Below are positions 54,701 through 60,353 of a stretch of 64,000 bases of DNA, piece after piece (position 1 is the first letter of the stretch; each line of letters opens with the position of its first letter). The translations under genes were made by a program, and so were the position numbers. The notes below the pieces were generated by a model that was not told the DNA's origin, did not search any database, and saw nothing but the letters and a program-made list of their open reading frames with translations. Source of the DNA: Granulosicoccus sp045110475 (GTDB lineage Bacteria > Pseudomonadota > Gammaproteobacteria > Granulosicoccales > Granulosicoccaceae); the NCBI GenBank assembly GCA_045110475.1, contig JBGCGC010000007.1, positions 5,338 to 69,337 on the forward strand, read 5' to 3'.

Positions 54701-54852
54701 GTATCTATCAAGGTGCGATGCTGACACTTGAGCTCAGACTTCATGCTCTCTGGGTTCAGCTTATGAGGCACGTTCTCTGGTGCGCACCATTTCTTTACTA
54801 ACCGAGAAATCACTTTTAAGGTCCTGCCCTGAAGATGAAACAGGATTTGCAT
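45703..54852 (-). CDS. Giant cadherin-repeat surface protein (3049 residues) with CSLREA and beta-helix N-terminus
   Basis: A 3049-residue protein. LETRLMFSADHPLGF (52-66) is an LEPRxLLSAD-type N-terminal motif of large exported proteins. A CSLREA-like domain (about 153-212, MSLREAIMVANAD) leads into a pectate-lyase-like beta-helix (about 230-640) with repeated GGAIY/GGGI turns. A YWTD/LDLR-B-like propeller segment follows (VFWLDPSDYSIKSANYDG), then CSPG-type repeats, He-PIG and cadherin domains, and a run of about 100-residue repeats with the ENQT...DREAP...NIY/NNY pattern. The C-terminus has a hydrophobic helix (SIGYVLYLLRGGAIMSSML) and SLPAWRFVDPLPIVG, a tail I know from other giant proteobacterial adhesins. 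Expected role: calcium-dependent adhesion or biofilm; export route not shown by the sequence. Confidence 0.88.
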   Translation of the reverse strand: MQILFHLQGRTLKVISRLVKKWCAPENVPHKLNPESMKSELKCQHRTLIDTLETRLMFSADHPLGFSVGADDLHEFVRQSEESAISSAAREMAKAMALRTTDFTGSSPKNAHLPSDIEQSGTEETVSASGLTTRRADQDLMLADDPNPFIVLQVTTTDDVVDASDMSSLSAFNTDKGEDDEMSLREAIMVANADPAVDVIQLENETYKLTLDTGEKWDDDSNQAGDLDLSRTYVIRGVVGEDTVIDQGVDDRRVFELEDGTVTFSDLTIKGGDASTGFNEGGGIYIHESGSAFFENVVFENNKADDHGGAIYTGGTIDLETVTISGSEAKRGAGIYIAESGAAVIHESTLTGNKGTDDGGGIVADGNLELYDSELTLNRVDSDDASDNTRGGALFVDTTSITVVVNSVFTDNFAKSDGGAIHNHGDLTVTDSYLLDNTAERRGAGLHSTGEAALNRVVIMNNNVNGTSQVFAHGGGIYSDEGADLSIDYSIIAANSSTHFSGGIGLDGGANISNSIVVNNIAPFGAAGIATRPANDVAATVTLTNTIAANNYFNDTAAEGFDVYGWSGDQFLSDGFNFVGNAVRFEPMVTDIVETDLGIFTVELEDGAVKISTEPTNVTVNSGKRDSSGDLTIAGTLVGETPNIGGYTTTETSGMVFWSDDGGAIFRSDSNFLAAQQILQVDVVPLDIEVDVQRLRVFWLDPSDYSIKSANYDGTDIVIEQLVNENSVAFAVDSDSQRLFVAVEGTNPAIVQYITDDPESPETLDRSGELVKSLIGSPTDVEFNSIREVIYWTELGTSEIETSIKSLETVPVGADPTTSEVQLVVVNASVLIEAHSLAINEVSSDFFWSEPDLNMAASYTDDNTSTDDTSSINYLEYGTQDDPLALTYDDVNQRLLVSIDETKMHWVNFETQDEGYLTDPSSNLTHMAFAQIVADETAVSDSESIEAVTNGLTLQEGGTRELTDDDLKVEQSGTKAQHILLTLDNDPSEIIIFRNSEQKTSFTQHDIDKGRITFHHVGEHIGLQDSWIVPLEFTISTEEDTTSTVVLNVTVTNVDDAPVLILSEAEALTVQQGAEVDVTFENLDATDPDSDFEELVFSVPLPETIPFGEFLRDGSPVSEFTKKDIENELVTFRQSGNQPAGTYTIAGIEVRDATTQSVSQEMTVVITAALVDPVFSPNPAFDLAEGGQVVLTNSVLGVVDSDTAPDQVVFTLAGNGEVEGELYVDNVKRSFFTLEELESVDEELQTVNKVEFRHSGAEPTVDASLSLDVSDGQVTLSMPRIDFDVQAVNDNPPVAIDHSFATKYKVPLETEPDTEGSLLFGMTDIDEGQSDTFLIEILSFPAKGILSSNPDGSFIYTPPEDQVDVDYIASFDYVIRDSADNVSNQANVEITVQALQAPVVNGEISDETISELQGFSVSFPETLFSTSEDALPFVWKVADISQTSAVSLPDWLTFDADTRTLSGVPDDSDTGLVNLEVKVIDTNGLVSAPITFDITVDDVNQAPVIVSAEVFAVDENDPLAVVGNIGASDPDENDVLTYHVVSADSPFTFDGNVLKLKSGDSLDYEENSIIEVTIQARDPAGLYDELLVNVDVNNVNDAPKITPVTYYSVKENTLGDEAGSLTIFDQDVASDLDVTFSDSRFEIVNNKLRLKSDVQLDYDVDQFVELNVVLSDGTENDSVDLVINVIGEQAPLAVETVANISVEELGTLEYTFSETLFSSADNAYPFTWQVTNTVGSVPDWLVFDAETRSLTGNPGDADTGTLLMEVLVTDSNGRNSSPLEFSLEVIDINQQPIIHIDDIPELSVSENMSGEPIGVIEASDPDENDSLTYTVDDTENPFEFDNNVLKLKEFVSLDFETNDSYTFDITVTDGSNVSVTESVNVLVTDKNESPVLDPIPRIEVYENQTNVFTASGSDVDGGQLVYAIVGGADGALFSVDPTSGVVMFNTTPDREAPQDVGSDNVYRLMLQVADSAGAKDSQGVEVEVLNQNEMPEIIVPPSISVFENQLEVFDVESIDVDGGEPAYSIDGGDDADMFTIVPSTGVLTFTTAPDREAPGDVNGDNTYNVLVRVDDGNGAASIKSAAITVENINETPVLNVSETLDVAENSTLVTAISGSDVDSESLSYSIRGGADASRFHIDSTSGQLSFNFIPDYEAPLDANGNGIYDLIIGLSDGDINEELTVSKNISVTVTNINEPPVLNLPERIEAAENQTTVITASRTDIDDGDDMPTYSISGEDAEAFEIDSTSGVITFNTTPDREAPADSDEDNNYQLVVTVSDVNDSNNTSSQALEVTVTNINEPPVLNLPERIEAAENQMAVITASSSDIDEGDDAPTYSISGEDAEVFEIDSTSGVITFNTAPDREAPADSDEDNSYQLVVTVSDGNDSNNTSSQTLEVTVTNINEPPVLNLPERVEAAENQTAVITASSTDIDEGDDTPTYSISGEDAEAFKIDSTSGVITFNTVPDREAPADSDEDNNYQIIVTVSDGNDSNNTSSQALEVTVTNINELPDILLPNTVNVAENQTAVAVASSTDVDDETLTYSLGGGEDAALFAIDSSSGVLSFLSAPDRENPIDSDADNVYRVTVYVKDENSGADSRDVKITVTDVNEPPDIVVPALVDIAENQTAVLTASSIDEDGDKPIYSISEGADAALFVIDSVSGELSFQSAPNFEMPADAARNNIYVATLQVADGQGNRDTSEVSIRVVDQNDAPEIAFNGQVQDQVLDSEQTIVVGPDNFIDQDDDDLSFSMTLRNGQPLPDWIVFDQQSAELQLGLPPSESVNEIVLLSVSDGRGGVAEMLFEVGYVFIEEPQLQAAAPQPQAISFLSEFERANPVSPSFKPVDTGKSTVGSASSYAVEEDSDLADDAVLEVASVSVDVTSGLLGNRFFNSAESDSRDSSSRTTSQDNVISEYLSGQRVGWENAADSESGANIFDGTVDIANLFAMVRQQDPEMFASLSESSEKRREEMEAQFAQSRGVVSTAVTTTSGLSIGYVLYLLRGGAIMSSMLSSLPAWRFVDPLPIVGSLGNSLDVDGESLQSIVKHSPDIGKPA
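46740..49195 (-). repeat. Eight tandem cadherin-like repeats of about 100 residues
   Basis: Within the giant gene, eight successive units begin with N-E-x-P (for example NESPVLD, NEMPEII, NETPVLN, NEPPVLN three times, NELPDIL, NEPPDIV) and contain ENQT, a D-V-D/D-I-D calcium-type motif, SGVL/SGVI and DREAP. Spacing is about 300-312 nt. The D-x-D and D-x-N-D-type acidic residues suggest calcium binding between units. Confidence 0.85.
47341..48276 (-). repeat. Three near-identical 312-bp repeats (104 residues each)
   Basis: Anchoring on the shared GATATTGGTCAC, copies start at 47341, 47653 and 47965, with the next anchor at 48277: an exact 312-nt period. The encoded units differ by only a few residues (EAFEID/EVFEID/EAFKID and similar), whereas flanking cadherin repeats are far more diverged. 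This points to recent internal duplication or gene conversion. Confidence 0.9.
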
Positions 54853-55394
54853 TTAGCAGTCCAAATTGACTGACACAAATAGAACCTCTTCTCACTATTC
54901 TAAAGAAATAACGTCTCCGACCGTTCTTTACCCGGTCTCATTAAAGTTACATCACTTAATTTTTTACGCGATACAGGTAAAACACACATGATTAAAAAAG
55001 GTCGGGCTGAAATTACCTTTAAGTAACACAAGGTGGATAGGCAGACTAAATCATGACCACAGGTAGTTGGCGCCTTGTATAAAGACTAATGGACGCTGTG
55101 CGCCAGATCAGTTGTTCAAAACTGACTATAAACCGGTTACATCTTATCAGGCAGGACATACATTCACGGAGTAAAACACCCTCGCCCACAACATCTTTAC
55201 CGCAGTCATACTAAAAATAGTTTTACGGTTTTTTAGATTATTAGGAATTTTTTGAATCGACTTCGCGTGATTGTGATCCTGACACCCGGCAAAAGTTGAA
55301 GAATTCTCTGGGCACAATGCAGGTTCGCTATGAGGCCGAAGACGAAGTATTGATTCAGTCAATGGTTATCGTTACCGCAATGCGTCAGCGCAAC
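54853..55394. other. Upstream region of the giant cadherin gene
   Basis: About 540 nt, AT-rich in parts, between two minus-strand genes. Short frames on both strands (for example minus 55147-55362, plus 55296-55493) have no family signature. It should contain the promoter of the giant gene, but I cannot place a convincing -35/-10 pair, and I see no clear terminator for the lipoprotein gene. Confidence 0.5.
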
Positions 55395-56645
55395 TCACAT
55401 AACGGTGAAGGGCGCCGTGAAAATAATTTGATCACTCTCAGCAGGATTTATGCGGACTTGTGCCTCTGTCAGGTTGATCTGGTAAACAGCTAGCGACGAG
55501 TCGCTGTCAGAATTATAGATGGACAGCAGTACGTTTCGAAAGCCATTGCCAGGCACGACGTCAGGATCATCAGCACTGATGAACATCCCATCGTGTATTC
55601 GTTGAATAAGCTTGCCGTTACGGTTTACACCATTTATCTGGACACTGTTTGGTAGCGTTACCTCAACGCTGGCACTACCGGATACCGCCAGTGTAGAAGT
55701 TTGCAAACCACAGGGCTCTTCGTCGCCGCCATTAAGTTGATCGGTAGTGACGATATCTTCACGTGCCAGATTGCTTGCTCTCCATTTCAACGTTTGCGCC
55801 TCTGCAAAGTCCTGCCGCAACACATCTTCAATTTTCACAAATCCACAACTATCTACATCGGTCGTCGTGACCTGATGCTTTGAATCGCCTTGAAGTGAAA
55901 TCATGAAAGTCCCGGTATCATCAGACAATGACAATGCTATGAAGTCCTCGTCCAGTTTATTTTTTACGACATTACCTGTTCTTTGTTCGTCAGCGATAAC
56001 ACTGTACTGGCCCGTCATTGTCAGGCTGTTCTGAACGCAATTGACGAAGGTGTACACGCTAATATCATCGGACACTTCAGCGCGCGCTGAGCCACTGTCA
56101 CATTGTTTTTCGATAACACCCGGGTTCGGTGTTTGTAAAGGAAAAACACGCTCTACAAATTCTCGAATAGCCGATAGCTCAGAAAGGTTCATGGCCTCGT
56201 TGGACGCTATTGCCGTCAGCCTCCACCCATCTGTTGTGAACGATACAGCGTCGGACTCGTCGGGCGCTGGAACAACCGCGACTAAACCCACTTGTACGCT
56301 ACCGAGCTCTTCTCCGGTGGTGAGATCGAAAAGGATATAACTCCCATCTGGCACAGTGATGACCGGATCTGTGCCTTCATACAGAACCACGGGCGGACCG
56401 CTTGTGGATTCGCTGGCAACCACTAGACGATAGAGATTGCCGGGTCGTGGCAAGGTAACGTTATTGCCATCAATTGCCAGTGGAACTTCCGTATCAAGCG
56501 GATTTGTCGTGACGGTTGGGGGTGCCTCGACAGCGGCAGGCGCTTCTGCAACGGGCGATGGATCTTCTGACTGCGTCGGGTTGTTGTCCGAACAGGCTGT
56601 AAGAAATGATAATGTCGCCAACGCTATAGCGGTTTTACAGTTCAT
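55395..56645 (-). CDS. Hypothetical lipoprotein
   Basis: From ATG 56645 (MNCKTAIALATLSFLTAC) the product has 416 residues; the frame extends 7 codons further. The lipobox LTAC is clear, followed by a Pro/Ala/Thr-rich linker (residues about 25-55). The rest is a mostly beta-type protein (LPRPGNLYRLVVASES, GSYILFDLTTGEELGSVQVG, WRLTAIASNEAMNL) with several cysteines late in the chain that may form disulfides. I do not recognise a family. It is divergent from the DUF1643 gene. Confidence 0.75.
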   Translation of the reverse strand: MNCKTAIALATLSFLTACSDNNPTQSEDPSPVAEAPAAVEAPPTVTTNPLDTEVPLAIDGNNVTLPRPGNLYRLVVASESTSGPPVVLYEGTDPVITVPDGSYILFDLTTGEELGSVQVGLVAVVPAPDESDAVSFTTDGWRLTAIASNEAMNLSELSAIREFVERVFPLQTPNPGVIEKQCDSGSARAEVSDDISVYTFVNCVQNSLTMTGQYSVIADEQRTGNVVKNKLDEDFIALSLSDDTGTFMISLQGDSKHQVTTTDVDSCGFVKIEDVLRQDFAEAQTLKWRASNLAREDIVTTDQLNGGDEEPCGLQTSTLAVSGSASVEVTLPNSVQINGVNRNGKLIQRIHDGMFISADDPDVVPGNGFRNVLLSIYNSDSDSSLAVYQINLTEAQVRINPAESDQIIFTAPFTVM

Positions 56646-56758
56646 GGTAACTTCCCTTGTCTGCATCTATTGTACTGTGTAACGCGCTTTACGATGATAG
56701 ACGAAACAGTCAAAGGAAAAAAAATTAGAATTCAGTGAGCAATTTTTGACTATGCTTA

Positions 56759-57277
56759 GTGGATCGTCAGGAAAACATTTTCGGCTACATTACCGTGTTA
56801 ATTCGTCGCCGCGCAGGATTTAGTCGGTGCAAACACTATCGTTACTGGCTGCACCGTGAGTTCTCACAAGGCTCGGGGCATTGTGTCTTTATCGGCCTTA
56901 ATCCAAGCATTGGTGATGCGAGCAGCGATGATCCGACCATTCGTCGTTGCATGGGTTTTGTCAGCGATTGGGGCTATAGTCAGTTGACAGTGGTTAATCT
57001 GTTTGCATTCAGAACGCCCGATCCAACGATATTGAAGAGCGTATCCGCGCCGGAAGGTCCGGGCAACAGGGCTGCATTACGCAGAGCTTGTCGGGAATCA
57101 GACTGCATCGTTGCGGCATGGGGGACTCACGGTGTCTATCTTGAACAATCAAACAAGCTCAGCAGACTGTGGTCGGCCCATGCACTCAATTGTTTCGGCC
57201 AGACGAAAAATCGCCAACCTGTACACCCACTCTATCAGCCCAAGAACGCCAAACTGGAACCATTCACTCCAGAATAA
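56759..57277 (+). CDS. DUF1643 family protein
   Basis: A 172-residue protein from a GTG start. It has the DUF1643 core: CVFIGLNPSIGDASSDDPTIRRCMGF, WGYSQLTVVNLFAFRTPDP, and AAWGTHG, with NPS-x-x-D and DPT-x-x-R conserved. The family's function is not known; the Rossmann-like pattern and conserved polar residues suggest an enzyme or nucleic-acid-related role. It lies 68 nt upstream of the tRNA-Arg gene in the same direction. Confidence 0.8.
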   Translation: MDRQENIFGYITVLIRRRAGFSRCKHYRYWLHREFSQGSGHCVFIGLNPSIGDASSDDPTIRRCMGFVSDWGYSQLTVVNLFAFRTPDPTILKSVSAPEGPGNRAALRRACRESDCIVAAWGTHGVYLEQSNKLSRLWSAHALNCFGQTKNRQPVHPLYQPKNAKLEPFTPE

Positions 57278-57306
57278 TAATTTTCGCTCAACGCAAACGG
57301 CCAGAA

Positions 57307-57320
57307 CCCAGTATACTGGG
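57307..57320 (+). promoter_or_regulatory. Perfect 14-bp palindrome containing a -10-like TATACT before tRNA-Arg
   Basis: CCCAGTATACTGGG is fully palindromic and holds TATACT at 57312-57317, 28 nt before the mature tRNA 5' end. It may be the tRNA promoter -10, an operator, or a small terminator-like hairpin of the upstream gene. No -35 is obvious. Confidence 0.4.
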
Positions 57321-57344
57321 CACACTCGACAAGCACGAGCCCGC

Positions 57345-57421
57345 GCGCCCGTAGCTCAGTTGGATAGAGTACCTGGCTTCGAACCAGGTGGTCGGAGGTT
57401 CGAATCCTTCCGGGCGCGCCA
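57345..57421 (+). tRNA. tRNA-Arg (anticodon TCG), CCA encoded
   Basis: A complete 77-nt cloverleaf: acceptor GCGCCCG/CGGGCGC, D arm with AGCTCAGTTGGATAGAGT, anticodon stem CCTGG/CCAGG with loop CTTCGAA (anticodon TCG, reads CGA and by wobble related Arg codons), T arm GGAGG-TTCGAAT-CCTTC and encoded CCA after discriminator G. Confidence 0.97.
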
Positions 57422-57733
57422 TTTAAGAAGTAAAGTCAGGTGTAACTAAAGCAGCCCGACGAAGCATGCAGTTTGATTCGAACCGAAAAGAGGTTCGCAA
57501 ATCGCGCCAGCGATTTGCAACAAGCGCCGCAGGCGCGCAGCCCGCAGGGGCTGATTGGCCTTAGCCAATCAGATTAATCCTTCCGGGCGCGCCATTTAAT
57601 AAGTAAAATCAGGTGTAACGAAAGCAGCCCGACGAAGCATGCAGATTGATTCGAACCGAAAAGAGGTTCGCAAATCGCGCCAGCGATTTGCAACAAGCGC
57701 CGCAGGCGCGCTGCCCGAAGGGGCTGATTGGCC
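57403..57733 (+). repeat. 158-bp direct repeat with 173-bp period starting inside the tRNA 3' end
   Basis: Copy 1 spans 57403-57560 and copy 2 57576-57733; I count six substitutions between them. Each copy starts with the last 19 bases of tRNA-Arg (AATCCTTCCGGGCGCGCCA), so copy 2 carries a truncated tRNA tail at 57576-57594. Short frames cross the block but none is conserved as coding sequence. Confidence 0.92.
57479..57572 (+). other. Chain of five adjacent hairpins downstream of tRNA-Arg
   Basis: Consecutive stem-loops: CGAACC/GGTTCG (57479-57497), GCAAATCGC/GCGATTTGC with loop GCCA (57497-57518), GCGCC/GGCGC with loop GCA (57524-57536), CAGCCC/GGGCTG with loop GCAG (57538-57553) and CTGATTGGC/GCCAATCAG with loop CTTA (57551-57572). 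The first four recur in copy 2, offset by 173 nt, where the fourth loop is GAAG and its stem is one pair shorter. It could be a structured RNA or a REP-like repetitive element. Confidence 0.7.
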
Positions 57734-57955
57734 CTCCCAAAAACGCCAGAAAATTGACCAATCTCTCACATCCAGCACCGTAAAGCCATCCGGACACGTT
57801 CTCCCAACTCGTAATCGTTTTAGCAGGCGTACCCACAACAAAAACTCCGGTAACAGTCCACAAATACCGTTCTTCGCCCACAGAATCCGCAGATATTCAG
57901 CATATAGCTGCCGCTAGCCTACTGTGTGAGGAAGAATCGAACTTGTAAACTGACA

Positions 57956-58255
57956 ATGACATCCCCGGACAAAGACTGGATCTACGAAAGCCGCAAGGAA
58001 GATCTCGCTCGGTACCTGAAGGACGGTATTGATCTAAGCTCCAGCATCAATGCTGGTCAAAGAATTTCTGATCTGCGCAACCTTGCGGATATTTCGGTTC
58101 AGGAACTTGCAGAGAGCTGTGGAATAAGCCCTCAGGAACTACTGGCACTGGAGTCTGGCATAATGAACCTGAACGCTAGTCTAGCCTCGCTGCTTGCCAG
58201 GAAACTGGGTGTGAGCGATGTAGATTTGTATGTCAGTGATGAGAGCATGGAGTAA
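57956..58255 (+). CDS. Small helix-turn-helix (XRE-like) protein
   Basis: From ATG 57956 the product has 99 residues; a GTG 10 codons earlier is possible. Residues about 35-90 form an XRE-type helix-turn-helix: AGQRISDLRNLADISVQELAESCGISPQELLALESGIMNLN, then a helix ASLASLLARKLGV. There is no sensor domain. The N-terminal part is charged. A DNA-binding role is likely; targets are unknown. It lies between the hairpin repeats and the YceI gene. Confidence 0.75.
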   Translation: MTSPDKDWIYESRKEDLARYLKDGIDLSSSINAGQRISDLRNLADISVQELAESCGISPQELLALESGIMNLNASLASLLARKLGVSDVDLYVSDESME

Positions 58256-58429
58256 GCTCTTACAACCCAGCGCAAGCGAACCATGAAACAATCGTGTCGC
58301 AAGCTGACCGCTTGCCTGATGTCTTAAGTGGTAAGGAAATTAACGCGCTGATCCGCGGCGAGTAATCAACTCCACTACTTGATTCGTATAAGAGTTCATC
58401 CAAATCACAATCCAACACAGCAAATAATC

Positions 58430-59047
58430 ATGATTCGTATTTCAACAATACACAAAAGCGCACTTTTCAGTTCGATACTTGTCGGCTGCGTCCTGACGGC
58501 TGCAAACGCTGCCGATTTGTCAGCAGTCCCTTCCGGCGGTTATGAAGTGGACACCACACACGCCTACATCAACTTCCAGTACAACCATCTTGGGCTTTCC
58601 AATCCGACATTGAGCTTCGACGATTTTACTGTCGATCTGGATCTGGACAATTCTGACCCAACACAGTCATCACTTGCAGTCACTATTGATCCGGCCAGTA
58701 TCATAACCGGCTCCGACATATGGAAAGATCATTTAACCGGCGGTGACTGGTTCAACGTTGCAGCGCATCCGCAGATAACTTTTCAGTCAACATCCATCGA
58801 GGGTGCTGGTGATGGCGCCTATGTTGTCACTGGCGACCTGACTATCAAGGAGATGAGTAAGCCCGTGACTTTGAATGTGGCTATCAATGCCGCCATGAAT
58901 CACCCCATGAGTGGCAAGCCGGTTATCGGTCTTGATGCCTCTGGGTCGGTGCTTCGCTCAGACTTTGGTATGGGTAAATTTGCGCCTAACGTGAGCGACG
59001 AAGTGCTTCTGAACATTTCCGTCGAGCTGTTGAAAGCAGCCGAATAG
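58430..59047 (+). CDS. Periplasmic YceI family protein
   Basis: From ATG 58430 (MIRISTIHKSALFSSILVG) the product has 205 residues with a signal peptide ending near ANAAD. The mature part is a YceI/lipocalin-like beta barrel: YEVDTTHAYINFQYNHLGLSN, SIITGSDIWKDHLTGGDWFNVAAHPQITFQS, GDLTIKEMSKPVTL, and RSDFGMGKFAPNVSDEV. The family binds isoprenoid quinones or similar lipids. It is followed after 41 nt by a cytochrome b561-YceI fusion, so the two are likely co-transcribed. Confidence 0.93.
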   Translation: MIRISTIHKSALFSSILVGCVLTAANAADLSAVPSGGYEVDTTHAYINFQYNHLGLSNPTLSFDDFTVDLDLDNSDPTQSSLAVTIDPASIITGSDIWKDHLTGGDWFNVAAHPQITFQSTSIEGAGDGAYVVTGDLTIKEMSKPVTLNVAINAAMNHPMSGKPVIGLDASGSVLRSDFGMGKFAPNVSDEVLLNISVELLKAAE

Positions 59048-59088
59048 GGTAACCTTGCCGTCCTTCTGAGGTTTTCAAGCACCAGACC

Positions 59089-60249
59089 ATGCAACAAGCC
59101 GCCGAACGACGCTATGGCGATGTAGCCGTGATATTTCACTGGCTCATCGCCTTTTTCATTATTGGTCTTGTTGTGGTCGGCAAGTACATGGTGGGCCTTG
59201 AGCCAAACGATCCTGTGCGCTTTGAACTGACGCAATGGCACAAGAGTTTCGGTCTTACAGTACTCCTGCTATCTGTTTTAAGGCTAGTTTGGCGATTTAC
59301 ACATCGCCCACCGCCCGATCCCGACTCCGTACCCCAGTGGCAGCAACGAATCGCGGCTACCGTGCACGTGTTGCTTTATGGATTGTTGTTCGTCATTCCC
59401 ATTACGGGCTGGATCATGTCATCCGCCTCACCGCTGAACATAGACACGGTCCTGTTCAACGTTATCACCATACCGCACCTTCCCCCTTTCGCCGATTTAC
59501 CCAACAAGGCACAGATTGCTGAATCATTTCATGAATACCATGAACTGGCAGGCAATCTGCTGATTTTGCTTCTGCTGGCACACGTTGGTGCCGCGCTCAA
59601 ACATCACTTCATCGATAAAGACACCATTTTGGTGCGAATGCTCCCCAACTGGGCATCCAATGCTTTTAAAGGCAAGTTGACGGTTTTGGGAATCTTGATC
59701 GTCAGTGCATCTACGACTCTCTACCTCTATGCAGGCACAAGCAATGAGGCCGCGCTACTGGCTGCAGGAGAAAGCGAAGTCAGCTTCATTGCCGATGTCA
59801 CTGGTGATCAGACTCCAGGATCATTCGCCGACAGCACGGTCACAGCCAGCATAAACACACAGGCGCCGGATAACAGTTCCATTGTCGCGGTTGTCAATAC
59901 AAGCACTCTATCCAGTGAGAATGCACAGGTCGAGGGCTCTCTGCCTGATCCGGAATGGTTTGATGTCGCCGCTTACCCAGAAGCCCGGTTCGACTCCACC
60001 GCCATAACCGCTAATGCAGACGGCACTTTTCAGGTGGACGGCAACCTGACCATAAAAGCCAACACGCAGACGATCAGTTTTCCTATGTCACTGACCGACG
60101 AAGATGACAAACAGGTTGCGCGCGGTGAATTCACGATTGATCGACGAGAATTCAACATCGGTATGGACAGTCAACCAACGGATGAATATGTCGGCTTCAA
60201 CGTCACCATTCGTTTTCGCTTCGATATCAGCCAAACAGTAGAGTCGTGA
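59089..60249 (+). CDS. Cytochrome b561 fused to a C-terminal YceI domain
   Basis: A 386-residue membrane protein. The N-terminal b561 domain has heme-ligand His candidates in FHWLIAFFI, HKSFGLTVLL, TVHVLLYGLLF and YHELAGNLLILLLLAHVG, with four helices, and a further helix LTVLGILIVSASTTLYLYAG (about 195-215) precedes a periplasmic YceI-like domain (about 225-386: DPEWFDVAAYPEARFDSTAI, VDGNLTIKANTQTISFPM, DRREFNIGMD). The fusion with the free YceI next door suggests quinone-linked electron transfer across the membrane, which is inference. Confidence 0.9.
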   Translation: MQQAAERRYGDVAVIFHWLIAFFIIGLVVVGKYMVGLEPNDPVRFELTQWHKSFGLTVLLLSVLRLVWRFTHRPPPDPDSVPQWQQRIAATVHVLLYGLLFVIPITGWIMSSASPLNIDTVLFNVITIPHLPPFADLPNKAQIAESFHEYHELAGNLLILLLLAHVGAALKHHFIDKDTILVRMLPNWASNAFKGKLTVLGILIVSASTTLYLYAGTSNEAALLAAGESEVSFIADVTGDQTPGSFADSTVTASINTQAPDNSSIVAVVNTSTLSSENAQVEGSLPDPEWFDVAAYPEARFDSTAITANADGTFQVDGNLTIKANTQTISFPMSLTDEDDKQVARGEFTIDRREFNIGMDSQPTDEYVGFNVTIRFRFDISQTVES

Positions 60250-60353
60250 GCGGAAAACAGTGTTGTGCCTGAGAGTTGTCAATGAGCGTGCCTGACGCGT
60301 AGGTCGTGAACGCGTAGAATCAACGTCTCTGTCATTGTCAGGAGCGCTGAGTT

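Noticed and set aside
55147..55362. 71-codon minus-strand frame upstream of the giant gene
   Set aside because: Composition does not look protein-coding, no ribosome-binding site or family signature was seen.
57403..57594. Attachment sites of an integrated mobile element
   Set aside because: The tRNA tail is duplicated, but no integrase is present and the two copies are separated by only 15 bp beyond the repeat, so a standard integrated island is not supported.
57609..57917. Overlapping frames on both strands within and after the hairpin repeat
   Set aside because: They run through perfect stem-loops and a tRNA-derived repeat, and the copy-to-copy changes do not follow codon positions.
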